Assembly: GCF_004137345.1 (NCBI RefSeq)
Contig: NZ_SDWV01000016.1
Coordinates: 44,159 to 108,158, forward strand
Origin: Nocardioides zhouii
GTDB lineage: Bacteria > Actinomycetota > Actinomycetes > Propionibacteriales > Nocardioidaceae
Direction of reading: 5' to 3'
Length of the DNA stretch: 64,000 nucleotides
Each line of letters begins with the position of its first letter. The first letter of the stretch is position 1. Under the pieces are notes generated by a model. That model was not told the origin of the DNA. It saw nothing but the letters and a program-made list of their open reading frames with translations, and ran no database searches. Below, piece after piece: positions 41,559 through 49,733 of this stretch. Position numbers and translations under genes: made by a program.

Positions 41559-42944
41559 ATGCGTTTCACACCATCCGTCTTGTCATCCCTTGAGGGCCGC
41601 TTCCGCGTCGTGAAGGCTCCCGAACGTGGGGGGGACCCCGCTGCCCAGAGGGACCCCGCGGTTGTCGCCACGGTGTCCGAGATGCTGTCAACAATTGAGA
41701 GGCAGGGGATGGACGCCGTTCTCCATTACGCCCGCCAACTGGACCGGTACGACGGGGGCCTGGTTGAACTGGACCGCGCCGCGATCGATGCGAGCGGGGC
41801 GCGCCTCGACCGCACCCTGCGCGAGGCCATTGAGCTCGGCGCCGAGCGGACAGCGGCCTTTGCCCGCGCCCAACGCAACTGCCTGCAGGACTTCGAAACC
41901 GAGCTAGTCCCCGGCATCGTCACCGGTCACCGCTACATCCCGGTGGGACGTGTCGGCGCCTACCTGCCGGCCGGGCGGTTCCCGCTGACGGCGAGCGCAT
42001 TTATGACAGTCAACGTAGCTAAGATCGCCGGTGTCCCGTCAGTGACGGCATGCACGCCGCCTCAGTCCGACGGACTCGCCAACGCTGCCGTCCTCTACGC
42101 CGCCGCCATCTCCGGGGTGGACCGGGCCTTCTTGCTGGGCGGCGTGCAGGCACTGGCCGCCATGGCCTTCGGCCTGCTCGAAGAGGAGCCAGCTGACATG
42201 ATCGTCGGTGCCGGCAACGCCTACGTGGCCGAGGCAAAGCGTCAACTCTTCGGCAGGGTCGCGATCGATCTTCTCGCCGGCCCATCGGAGGTCGCCGTGA
42301 TCGCCGACGGCTCCGCAGACCCCGAGCTCGTCGCGGCCGACCTGCTCGGTCAGGCCGAGCACGGGCCAGACTCGCCCGCCGCCCTCGTTACCACTGACGC
42401 CGGCCTTGCCTCGGCGGTGTCCGCAGAGGTCGACCGCCAGCTTGAGACTCTTTCCACCCGCGACATCTGTGGACCGGCGTGGCGCCATTACGGGTCCATC
42501 ACTGTGGCCCAGGACCGTCAGACCGCGGTAGCGCTGATGGACGACCTCGCGCCCGAGCACCTCGAGGTCCTCACCTCCGAAGACGAGTGGTATCACGACA
42601 ACCTCCGCAACTACGGCTCCCTCTTCCTCGGCACCTGGAGCACCGTCGCCTACTCCGACAAAGGCATGGCAGGCACCAACCACGTCTTGCCCACCGCCGG
42701 GGGAGCCAAGCACTCTGCCGGTCTCTCGGTCTCGCGCTTCCTCAAGCCGCTGACATACCAGCGTGTCGCCAAGGGGGCCACACACCTGCTGGCCGACGCT
42801 GTGGACGTCATTTCCGCCTCCGAGGGCATGTCCGCGCACCAGGCTACCGCGACGCTTCGAATTGCGCGCCTCCAGGAGATGCCGTCGACGGACGCGCGAG
42901 AGGCTGTCGGCACGGACATGCTTCGCCCTGAAGTGCTGCGCTGA
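41559..42944 (+). CDS. Histidinol-dehydrogenase-family oxidoreductase, sulfopropanediol-3-dehydrogenase-like
   Basis: 461 aa from an ATG. HisD-family features: YIPVGRVGAYLPAGRFPLTASAFM, AGNAYVAEAKRQLFG, zinc ligands in LLGQAEHGPDSPA, the catalytic Glu-His of LAPEHLEVL and the late His of EGMSAHQAT. The segment VAYSDKGMAGTNHVLPT and SVSRFLKPLTYQRV resembles HpsN-type paralogues that oxidise (R)-2,3-dihydroxypropanesulfonate to the acid, rather than biosynthetic HisD. A four-electron oxidation of a primary alcohol to a carboxylate with NAD is the likely chemistry. Context (diol dehydratase, permease) argues against histidine synthesis. Confidence 0.85.
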   Translation: MRFTPSVLSSLEGRFRVVKAPERGGDPAAQRDPAVVATVSEMLSTIERQGMDAVLHYARQLDRYDGGLVELDRAAIDASGARLDRTLREAIELGAERTAAFARAQRNCLQDFETELVPGIVTGHRYIPVGRVGAYLPAGRFPLTASAFMTVNVAKIAGVPSVTACTPPQSDGLANAAVLYAAAISGVDRAFLLGGVQALAAMAFGLLEEEPADMIVGAGNAYVAEAKRQLFGRVAIDLLAGPSEVAVIADGSADPELVAADLLGQAEHGPDSPAALVTTDAGLASAVSAEVDRQLETLSTRDICGPAWRHYGSITVAQDRQTAVALMDDLAPEHLEVLTSEDEWYHDNLRNYGSLFLGTWSTVAYSDKGMAGTNHVLPTAGGAKHSAGLSVSRFLKPLTYQRVAKGATHLLADAVDVISASEGMSAHQATATLRIARLQEMPSTDAREAVGTDMLRPEVLR

Positions 42945-43067
42945 TGGGCACCGTGGCCGCCATATGCTGCAGTCGACCAATTCTGCCGCGAGGCACGGGT
43001 CAGCGTCCCCCTATGACCGGACGGCAGGACCGTCGAGTGCTCACCGGCTTCGGGACCCGGCGTAAAC

Positions 43068-43130
43068 GTGTGGCGTTGTCCGGCCGCCCAACGCTGCGTT
43101 CGGCGTTTGTCAACGTGCAGGGTTTTCCTG
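43068..43130 (+). promoter_or_regulatory. Upstream region of the permease gene with two motif copies
   Basis: GTGTGGCGTTGTCC (43068-43081) and AGGGTTTTCCTG (43119-43130) match the motif found before the two other island operons, though with 46-bp spacing. The 308-bp gap 42945-43252 holds no gene; AAGAGGAG just before the permease ATG is its ribosome site. Confidence 0.4.
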
Positions 43131-43252
43131 TATCAGCTGGCGGATTCAATCATCTGTCCTGGAGCTTGTCATTGTTTTTAGCATGAGCCACATTCCACCA
43201 AAGCCGGCCTGTCTGTGGGGCGTGTCGGTGGAACCCACCCTTAAGAGGAGCC

Positions 43253-44743
43253 ATGGCAACAGTCGATGAAGACGCAACGCTCAGCGAGTTCGGATATACC
43301 CAAAAGCTCGACCGGTCGGTGGGGCGAGTGGCCTCGTTCTGCCTGGGATTCGCCGTGATTAGTGCAACGACCGCTGTGTATTCGGGGTTCGGCTTCGGGC
43401 TGGCGACCGCCGGACCGGCGTTCGTGTGGACCTTCCCCATCGCCGCGCTGATTTTCTTCGTCTGGGCAGTCATTGCCGGCGACCTTGCCTCCAAGATCCC
43501 GCTCTCCGGGTACGCCTACCAGTGGACGAGCCGACTCGTTGGGCCCACTCTCGGCTGGTTCACGGGGTACTCCGCCCTTATCGGGTTCATCAGCGGCTTC
43601 ACCGGCGTCGCCTACATCATGGCCAGCTACCTCGGTAGCCTGCTAGGCCTCACCATGACGACCAGCACGCAGATATGGCTGACAGTAGCGATCGTGCTGG
43701 TATGCGTCCTGATCAACGCATACGGAGTGCGACTCGCCACCGCCCTCAACAACGCAGGTGTCGCCCTGGAGATCCTCGTTACAGTAGGGGTCACCCTGTT
43801 TATCGCGCTGGTCGCGCTTGTCTTCTCCTCCGACCACCAGGGCGTGGACTTTCTCTTCACCAAGGGGGACGCTGTCGCCTCGCCGTACGCCGTGGCATGG
43901 CTGACTTCGAGTTTGGCCTGCATCTTCGGTCTTCTCGGTGTGGAGGCCGCTGCTGACATCGCGGAGGAAACCCGCGATGCCCGCAAGGTGATCCCGCGCA
44001 CCATGCTCTACGCGCTCGGCGCCGCGGCCACCGTCGAGTTCCTGATGTACGTCGTCTTCCTCCTGGCCATCAAGGACCCGGCTGCGATCAGCGCCTCTGC
44101 GGCACCCATCGCTGACATCATGAGCCAGCAGGTCAGCCCCCTGTTCTCCGACGTGGTCGTTGCCTTCGCGCTGACGAACATCTTCGTGTGCGTGCTTGCC
44201 AACATGCTTGTCGCCACCCGGCTCCTTTACGCCATGTCGCGAGACAACATGGTTCCGGGCGCCAGATTCCTGAGCCACGTCTCTCCCAGTCGCAAGACCC
44301 CATCCGCGGCCGTGTGGACCACAGGTGCGGTGTCGCTGTGTCTGCTGATGTCGGCCTTCGCAAGCGAGCAGGCGTTCGCTTACATCTTGGGCATGTCGGC
44401 GCTCGGCTACTTCACCGCTTACGTGCTGACCACCTCAGGCATGCTTTACGCGACGCGTCACGGCCGGTTTCCCGAGCCCACGCCCGGTACGTTCAACCTC
44501 GGCACGTGGCGCACGCCCATCCACTTGCTCGGACTGTTCCTGTTCTCCTGCGTGACCGCCGCCCTGCTGTTTCTGCCCGACTTCCGCGCCAACGGGCGTA
44601 CGTTCGTGTTGGTGATGGTGGTGGCCGCGCTCTGGTGGCTGCTCGCGCTTCGCGGTCGATTGGAGCGCGGGGAGGCAGGGCCGGCGCTGGCCCTTCGCAA
44701 CGTCGAGCCCGGGCGCAGCGGCTCGGAGCACAGTTCGGCCTGA
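43253..44743 (+). CDS. APC-superfamily amino acid/amine permease
   Basis: 496 aa with about 12 membrane segments. The first helix region SFCLGFAVISATTAVYSGFGFGLATAGPAFVW holds the unwound Gly-rich motif of APC transporters; IPLSGYAYQWTSRLVGPTLGWFTGY and LTSSLACIFGLLGVEAAADIAEETRDARKVIPR are typical of the amine/GABA/choline-like branch. It would import the substrate in symport with protons. Its presence suggests that the diol substrate, or a precursor, carries an amino or quaternary ammonium group. Confidence 0.9.
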   Translation: MATVDEDATLSEFGYTQKLDRSVGRVASFCLGFAVISATTAVYSGFGFGLATAGPAFVWTFPIAALIFFVWAVIAGDLASKIPLSGYAYQWTSRLVGPTLGWFTGYSALIGFISGFTGVAYIMASYLGSLLGLTMTTSTQIWLTVAIVLVCVLINAYGVRLATALNNAGVALEILVTVGVTLFIALVALVFSSDHQGVDFLFTKGDAVASPYAVAWLTSSLACIFGLLGVEAAADIAEETRDARKVIPRTMLYALGAAATVEFLMYVVFLLAIKDPAAISASAAPIADIMSQQVSPLFSDVVVAFALTNIFVCVLANMLVATRLLYAMSRDNMVPGARFLSHVSPSRKTPSAAVWTTGAVSLCLLMSAFASEQAFAYILGMSALGYFTAYVLTTSGMLYATRHGRFPEPTPGTFNLGTWRTPIHLLGLFLFSCVTAALLFLPDFRANGRTFVLVMVVAALWWLLALRGRLERGEAGPALALRNVEPGRSGSEHSSA

Positions 44744-44784
44744 CCCGACCCGTCGTTCGCAACCAGAAAAGGTGGTCGATCACC

Positions 44785-45882
44785 GTGCGTGCAGCCGTCT
44801 TCACAGATCCCTCACGCCCTGTCGAGATCCTGGACGTGCAGCTAGCCCCGCCTGGCCCCACCGAGGTAAAGGTTGCGATCGCAGCCGCTGGTGTGTGCCA
44901 CTCCGACCTCCATGTGCGTCGGGGGGACTGGGAACTGCCGCTGCCGTTGGTCATGGGTCACGAAGGCAGCGGCGTGGTCACCGAGGTAGGCGCGTCCGTC
45001 ACGCACCTCGTGCCGGGTGATCACGTCGTGCTGTCCTGGGTTGCTCCCTGCGGTAAGTGCCGTTACTGCCTCAAGGGACTTGACGTGCGGTGCGAAGTAG
45101 CTGCCACGACGGTCGCCCTCGGTGGCGGACTCAACGACGGCACCACGCGACTCAGTGTGGACGGCTCCCCGATCCACCACTACCTGGGGACGTCGTCCTT
45201 CGCGGAGCAGGCGGTTGTTCCAGCGGCGGGGGCGATCAAGGTCCGCAGCGACGCACCGCTGGAAGCAATCTCGCTTGTCGGGTGTGCTGTCGCGACCGGC
45301 GTGGGCGCCGTCCGCCACACCGCCGGTGTCCCGACGGGCGCGACGGTCGCCGTCGTCGGGTGCGGCGGGGTGGGTCTTTCCATCGTGCAGGGCGCCCGTA
45401 TGGCCGGAGCCGAGCGGATCGTGGCGATCGACGTCCGTTCGGAGAAGTTGTCGCTGGCGCGCACCTTCGGGGCCACCGACGTGGTGGACGCGAGCTCGAC
45501 CGACGCGGTTGCTGCGGTGCTCGACCTCCTGCATGAGGGAGTCGATTTCGCCTTCGATGCCATCGGCAAGAGTGCGACGACCGGGCAGTGCCTGGCCCTG
45601 TTGGGTCTGGGGGGCGCGGCGGTCGTCGTGGGCATCCCTGCGGCGGGGGTGACGGCGACGTTCGAGCCCCAGGTCCTGGTCGATCGGGACCAGCGGATCA
45701 TGGGGTCCAACTACGGAGGCATCCGGCCGTCGATCGACATCCCCTGGCTCGTGGACCAGTACATGGAGGGCACGCTCATGATCGACGAGCTGATCAGCGC
45801 CCGACGACCACTCGCCGACGCCGAACAGGCGCTGCTCGACCTTGAGGGTGGAGCCGTGCTGCGCCAGTTGCTCATCCCCTAG
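44785..45882 (+). CDS. Zinc-dependent alcohol dehydrogenase (MDR family)
   Basis: 365 aa from a GTG. Catalytic zinc ligands: Cys of GVCHSDLH, GHEGSG and the later Cys of LVGCAVATG; the structural zinc site is CGKCRYCLKGLDVRC. The cofactor fold is VAVVGCGGVGLSIVQGARMAGAERIVAIDVR with Asp after strand 2, favouring NAD. It belongs with class III-like alcohol dehydrogenases. It would oxidise an alcohol or reduce the aldehyde made by the dehydratase. It follows the permease by 41 bases. Confidence 0.93.
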   Translation: MRAAVFTDPSRPVEILDVQLAPPGPTEVKVAIAAAGVCHSDLHVRRGDWELPLPLVMGHEGSGVVTEVGASVTHLVPGDHVVLSWVAPCGKCRYCLKGLDVRCEVAATTVALGGGLNDGTTRLSVDGSPIHHYLGTSSFAEQAVVPAAGAIKVRSDAPLEAISLVGCAVATGVGAVRHTAGVPTGATVAVVGCGGVGLSIVQGARMAGAERIVAIDVRSEKLSLARTFGATDVVDASSTDAVAAVLDLLHEGVDFAFDAIGKSATTGQCLALLGLGGAAVVVGIPAAGVTATFEPQVLVDRDQRIMGSNYGGIRPSIDIPWLVDQYMEGTLMIDELISARRPLADAEQALLDLEGGAVLRQLLIP

Positions 45883-45932
45883 CTTGACCGGACCCCGCCG
45901 ACCCGCACCAGACATCACCGAGAGAAGGATTC

Positions 45933-47303
45933 ATGTCGCACTACGCAGTCACAAACCCCGCCACCGGCGAAGTCATTCGAACCTATCCCGAGATCACGGA
46001 CGAGGCCTTGGTGCTAGCGGTCGGAGCCGGCGCTGAGGCTCACCGCACGTGGGGTCGTAGGTCCACCGTCGCGGAGCGGGCGGCGCTCATTCGGCGGGTC
46101 GGCGACTTGCACCGCGAGCGGCGCGAGGAGCTGGCTGCCATCATCGTGAGGGAGATGGGCAAGACCCTCGCGGGCTCGCTCGGCGAGGTCGATTTCTGCG
46201 CCGATATCTACGACTACTACGCCGAGAACGCGGGCCAGTTCCTAACCGACGAGCCCATCCAGCTCCTCGGCGGCGAAGGGTCCGGCGTGGTGCGCCGCAG
46301 CTCACTGGGATTACTCCTTGGGATCATGCCTTGGAACTACCCCTACTACCAAGTCTCGCGCTTCGTGGCTCCGAACCTCGCCATCGGCAACACCATCCTG
46401 CTCAAGCACGCACCTCAGTGCCCCGAGTCAGCTGCCGCCCTGGAGAAGATCTTCCACGACGCCGGCTTCCCCGTAGGGGCCTACCAGAACGTCTACGCCA
46501 GCAACGATCAGGTGCAGGACATCATCGCCGATCCGCGAGTGCAAGGCGTCTCCCTGACCGGATCCGAGCGGGCTGGCGCCGCCGTGGCAGAGGTTGCCGG
46601 CCGGCACCTGAAGAAGGTCGTGTTGGAACTTGGTGGGTCTGACCCCTTTGTGCTGCTCTCGTCTGCCGACCTTGACGCGACTGTGGAAGATGCTGTGGTG
46701 GGGAGGCTCGAGAACACAGGCCAGGCCTGCAACGCCGCCAAGCGGTTCATCGTCCTGGACGACCTTTACGACGCCTTCGTGGAGAAGTTCACCAAAGCCC
46801 TGCTTAACGCGAAGGTCGGTGACCCGTCCGAGGCAGACACCGTTGTCGGTCCGATGTCATCGGCCGCTGCGGCCGAGCGGCTGCATGAGCAGGTGGAGCG
46901 AGCCGTTGCGCAAGGTGCATCGATCGTCCGGGCAGGTGAACCGAATGGCACCTACTACCCGCCTGCGGTGCTGACGGGCGTCACGGTGGATAACGACATC
47001 CACCGCGAGGAGCTCTTCGGGCCAGTCGCCGTCATCTACCGCGTCGCCTCGGAGGAAGAGGCGGTCGGCGTAGCAAACGACACACCTTTCGGGCTGGGTT
47101 CTTACGTCTACAGCACCGACCCGGACCAGGCCGCGCGCGTGGCCGACGCGCTGGAGGCTGGCATGGTCTATGTCAACATCGTCGGCGCTGACAGCCCGGA
47201 GCTGCCCTTCGGCGGGGTCAAGCGGTCCGGGTCGGGACGCGAGCTTGGTCGCTTTGGCGCGGACGAGTTCGTCAACAAGAAACTGATTCGTATCGGAGCG
47301 TAG
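45933..47303 (+). CDS. NAD(P)-dependent aldehyde dehydrogenase (succinate-semialdehyde-dehydrogenase-like)
   Basis: 456 aa from an ATG with an AGAAGGA site. ALDH motifs: LGIMPWNYPYYQVSRFVAPNLAIGNTILLKHAP, SLTGSERAGAAVAEVAG, LELGGSDPFVLL with the general-base Glu, NTGQACNAAKRF with the nucleophilic Cys and ELPFGGVKRSGSGRELGRFG. The length and GlyGlySer pattern fit the SSADH/YneI branch. It probably oxidises the aldehyde produced by the diol dehydratase to a carboxylic acid. Last gene of the permease-ADH-ALDH unit. Confidence 0.94.
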   Translation: MSHYAVTNPATGEVIRTYPEITDEALVLAVGAGAEAHRTWGRRSTVAERAALIRRVGDLHRERREELAAIIVREMGKTLAGSLGEVDFCADIYDYYAENAGQFLTDEPIQLLGGEGSGVVRRSSLGLLLGIMPWNYPYYQVSRFVAPNLAIGNTILLKHAPQCPESAAALEKIFHDAGFPVGAYQNVYASNDQVQDIIADPRVQGVSLTGSERAGAAVAEVAGRHLKKVVLELGGSDPFVLLSSADLDATVEDAVVGRLENTGQACNAAKRFIVLDDLYDAFVEKFTKALLNAKVGDPSEADTVVGPMSSAAAAERLHEQVERAVAQGASIVRAGEPNGTYYPPAVLTGVTVDNDIHREELFGPVAVIYRVASEEEAVGVANDTPFGLGSYVYSTDPDQAARVADALEAGMVYVNIVGADSPELPFGGVKRSGSGRELGRFGADEFVNKKLIRIGA

Positions 47304-47564
47304 ATCGACAACGGACGGTTTTGAGAGTCGTCCACCAGGCTCGCCGGGGTCCACTCGTATCGCGTCAAGCGGAGTTGGGCCGGGTTGGTTGGGTGCCAGC
47401 GCACCTGGGGACGGGCTTTCGCCGTAGCGGGTCGCTGGGTCGTGTCATGCCGGACGCTGACGCGTCCGTTGACCGATTGACTACTCCGCCGGATCAGCTG
47501 GGCCATCTACGACCCTCACATCGGTCGAATTCTTTCATCGAAGTCGACTGGACAGGAGCCTCAG

Positions 47565-47729
47565 ATGAGTACTTACATCCGGTCCCCGACCGGTCGCGCT
47601 CCACGGATATCAGTCAGGAGAGGGCGTTGCCATTGCAATGCCGAGCTCATGCCGTGCGCCGGCTGCGGCGAGCCACGATGCTTGGCTTGCGACCCGTACA
47701 AATCAGATGACTGCCGATGGAAAGCCTAA
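47565..47729 (+). CDS. Small cysteine-rich protein next to the RCK channel-like gene
   Basis: 54 aa from an ATG with AGGAG seven bases upstream; it ends 3 bases before the next gene's GTG. Eight cysteines in the order CHC, CAGC, CLAC and a final C (residues 22, 24, 31, 34, 39, 42, 50) suggest one or two zinc sites. I count seven to eight Cys in the C-terminal 33 residues, preceded by a basic stretch. Family not recognised. Tight coupling to the RCK protein suggests a linked role. Confidence 0.6.
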   Translation: MSTYIRSPTGRAPRISVRRGRCHCNAELMPCAGCGEPRCLACDPYKSDDCRWKA

Positions 47730-47732
47730 GTC

Positions 47733-49211
47733 GTGATTGAGCCCAGGGATCTCTCGCTCGAGAGAGCGCTGGCGACGGAGCACCCCATTTCATGGCTGGC
47801 GGGGGAGTTGATTACCGGTCCTCTCCTCGTCATTGGTGACACGCCCGTGGCATGCCGCGTGTGTGCGACCCTTGGTGCGCTCGGCGCAGATGTCCAGGTG
47901 GCGCACCTAATCGCTCCCAGCGACGCCGATCTCGCCACCGTTCTGCGAGACGAGTACGCGCACGCTTTGGTCCTAATCCGGGACGACGTGGAGGCCCTGC
48001 GCTACGCACTCGCCCTGGCGCACCTCAAGCCCACACTGCCCCTCATCGTCACGGTCTTCGACCGCACGATCGCCGAGCAGCTACGCCTTCTTCTACCGCG
48101 CGCAGCGGTCGTGTCGTCCGCCGAGGCCGCGATCCCAAGCCTGATCGGCCCGTGCCTAGGCAACGGTGTCGTCGCCGAGTTCACTGACTACGGAGACCGC
48201 ATTCAAGTGCTTTGGCGACCAGGATCCAACACCTTCGAGGAACGACCGTCCTCGGGCAGGGCCGTGTCCCCATGGCGTAGCCTTTCGAGGCGGTTTTCGG
48301 TGAATCCTCGCCACCTTGACCCTGGCAGCCGAATCATGGTTAAGGGACTGCTGGGCTTGGCTGCTATTTTGATGCTTGATTGGATGTGGCTCGCGCTGGT
48401 GGCTGGGCATCCCCCAGTAGTTGCCCTCTCCGAGGCGTCGCGGGTGTTGGCAACGGTCGGTCCCGGCCCCCAGCACGCAGAAGGCACGTACGGCATTTTC
48501 TCGGCCGCCGCCATGCTCGCGACGATCGTACTGACGGCACTGTTTACAGCGGGCCTGGTCGACCGGTTCCTGGAGCCACGACTAGTGCGGTTCCGTGGCG
48601 GCGGTTCGGTTCCTCGGGGAGGACACGTGATCGTGATCGGACTCGGACAAGTCGGTGTCAGGCTCTGCGAAAGGCTGCAGGTTCTCGGCCAACCCATGGT
48701 CGCCGTCGAGCGAGACCGTGACGCGTCAGGGATCGCGCTGGCCCGGCAGCTTGGCATCCCCGTCATTGTGGGTGACGGGAAGTCGAGGCGGCTGCTGGAA
48801 CGACTCCGGCTGAATCGCTGCCTCGCGGTCGCCGCGGTTGGATCCTTGGACCTCGACAACGTCGCGGTCGCAGTCGCAGCTTCGGCGGTGTCATCGTCGA
48901 CCCGGATCGTCATGCGGGCCGGCGAGCAAGAGGCTGTCGCCGAGACCAAGTCCTTGCTGCCACTGGGCGTGACTCGGGATGTCACAGCGATCGGCGCGGC
49001 GTACGTCTTGGCACGGATGATCGGTACCGAACCAGATGTGCAGGTGGTCGCACACCGGGATGAGGTGCACCTGCGATTTGGCGACGGCAGCTACTCACCC
49101 TGCGCGCTCGCCCGACGCGATGAGTGTCGCCACACTCAGCGCATGGTCAGTCGAAGTGTCGACGCCGGTGCGTCTGCGGGCGACGTCGCTGCTACGCGCC
49201 GCGGGACTTAA
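47733..49211 (+). CDS. RCK (TrkA-N) domain protein with two membrane helices and a TVGPG filter-like motif
   Basis: 492 aa from a GTG. Residues 29-150 look like a degenerate first Rossmann/RCK unit (GPLLVIGDTPVACRVCATLG). Membrane helices lie at about 202-224 and 252-275, with ATVGPGPQ (240-247) between them at the place of the potassium-channel selectivity filter. A second RCK unit begins HVIVIGLGQVGVRLCERL (299-316). The usual filter is TVGYG; Pro replaces Tyr. It may be a non-selective or non-conducting sensor, or a channel with an altered pore. Confidence 0.8.
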   Translation: MIEPRDLSLERALATEHPISWLAGELITGPLLVIGDTPVACRVCATLGALGADVQVAHLIAPSDADLATVLRDEYAHALVLIRDDVEALRYALALAHLKPTLPLIVTVFDRTIAEQLRLLLPRAAVVSSAEAAIPSLIGPCLGNGVVAEFTDYGDRIQVLWRPGSNTFEERPSSGRAVSPWRSLSRRFSVNPRHLDPGSRIMVKGLLGLAAILMLDWMWLALVAGHPPVVALSEASRVLATVGPGPQHAEGTYGIFSAAAMLATIVLTALFTAGLVDRFLEPRLVRFRGGGSVPRGGHVIVIGLGQVGVRLCERLQVLGQPMVAVERDRDASGIALARQLGIPVIVGDGKSRRLLERLRLNRCLAVAAVGSLDLDNVAVAVAASAVSSSTRIVMRAGEQEAVAETKSLLPLGVTRDVTAIGAAYVLARMIGTEPDVQVVAHRDEVHLRFGDGSYSPCALARRDECRHTQRMVSRSVDAGASAGDVAATRRGT

Positions 49212-49641
49212 CGCGGCAGCATCTGTCCGCATCGCCTGGGTGGTCTTGGTCACGTAGATCGAAACCAAGTACTACCGACGCTGCCGCGATTCACACGGCT
49301 GGAACGCGAGCATTGCACGCGCCCTATCGCGTGTTTGCGGGAGACAACACGAGAAGGGGGTGTGCAGCACTGGCGGTGCTAACGGGCTGCGCGGCGCGAA
49401 ATACGGAGGTGCTGCGGGCTGTTGGACGGTGAATGGGCGCGGGCTTCCACCGCAGACACGCCGTCGACAACATGCAGAGCGGACAATGCGCGGGATTCGA
49501 TGCGCTGTCACAAACTAGTCACTTACAGTCCGATTACCTCCATGCCAGGGCGCTACACTCCGCAGTGAACCGCGAGGTCTATCCGCGTACATCCGAGGAG
49601 ATCCGCGATCGTCCGAGTCACTCCGTAGCACTCGATCTCTT
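49212..49641. other. Gene-free stretch before attR
   Basis: 430 bp with no supported gene. Short frames on both strands lack domains and ribosome sites. It forms the right end of the integrative element. Confidence 0.5.
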
Positions 49642-49681
49642 CCAGAGGTCGCAGGTTCAAATCCTGCCCCCGCTACAAAGT
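49642..49681 (+). repeat. attR, 40-bp direct repeat copy 2 (tRNA-fMet 3' fragment)
   Basis: Identical to 32321-32360. It contains only the 3' part of the tRNA and cannot be a functional tRNA gene. Its reverse translation gives the well known artefact AGFEPATSG, which should not be annotated as protein. Confidence 0.92.
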
Positions 49682-49691
49682 AAAGAAGCAG

Positions 49692-49733
49692 GTCAGAGGC
49701 GGTTTTCGGAGAGATCCGGGAGCCGCCTCTGAC
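49692..49733 (+). terminator. Ancestral tRNA-fMet terminator, now after attR
   Basis: A perfect 11-bp stem GTCAGAGGCGG (49692-49702) / CCGCCTCTGAC (49723-49733) followed by GTTCT, 10 bases past the attachment site. Position suggests it ended the tRNA transcript before the element inserted. Confidence 0.65.

Larger units (their letters stand above)
32321..49681 (+). mobile_element. Integrative element in tRNA-fMet (17.3 kb, catabolic cargo)
   Basis: It is bounded by a perfect 40-bp direct repeat (32321-32360 and 49642-49681) made of the tRNA-fMet 3' part plus six flanking bases. Excisionase-like and tyrosine-integrase genes sit just inside the left repeat. Cargo comprises a B12 diol-dehydratase-type system with transport and oxidation genes, a LysR regulator, a Cys-rich small protein and an RCK channel-like protein. 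No relaxase, replication or transfer gene is seen, so it would rely on other elements for movement between cells. Confidence 0.88.

Noticed and set aside
41559..42944. Biosynthetic histidinol dehydrogenase
   Set aside because: Other his genes are absent and the substrate-loop style matches catabolic paralogues.
35462..45882. Bacterial microcompartment (pdu) operon
   Set aside because: No shell proteins, PduO or PduL-like genes are present; the dehydratase here is of the free cytosolic type by context.
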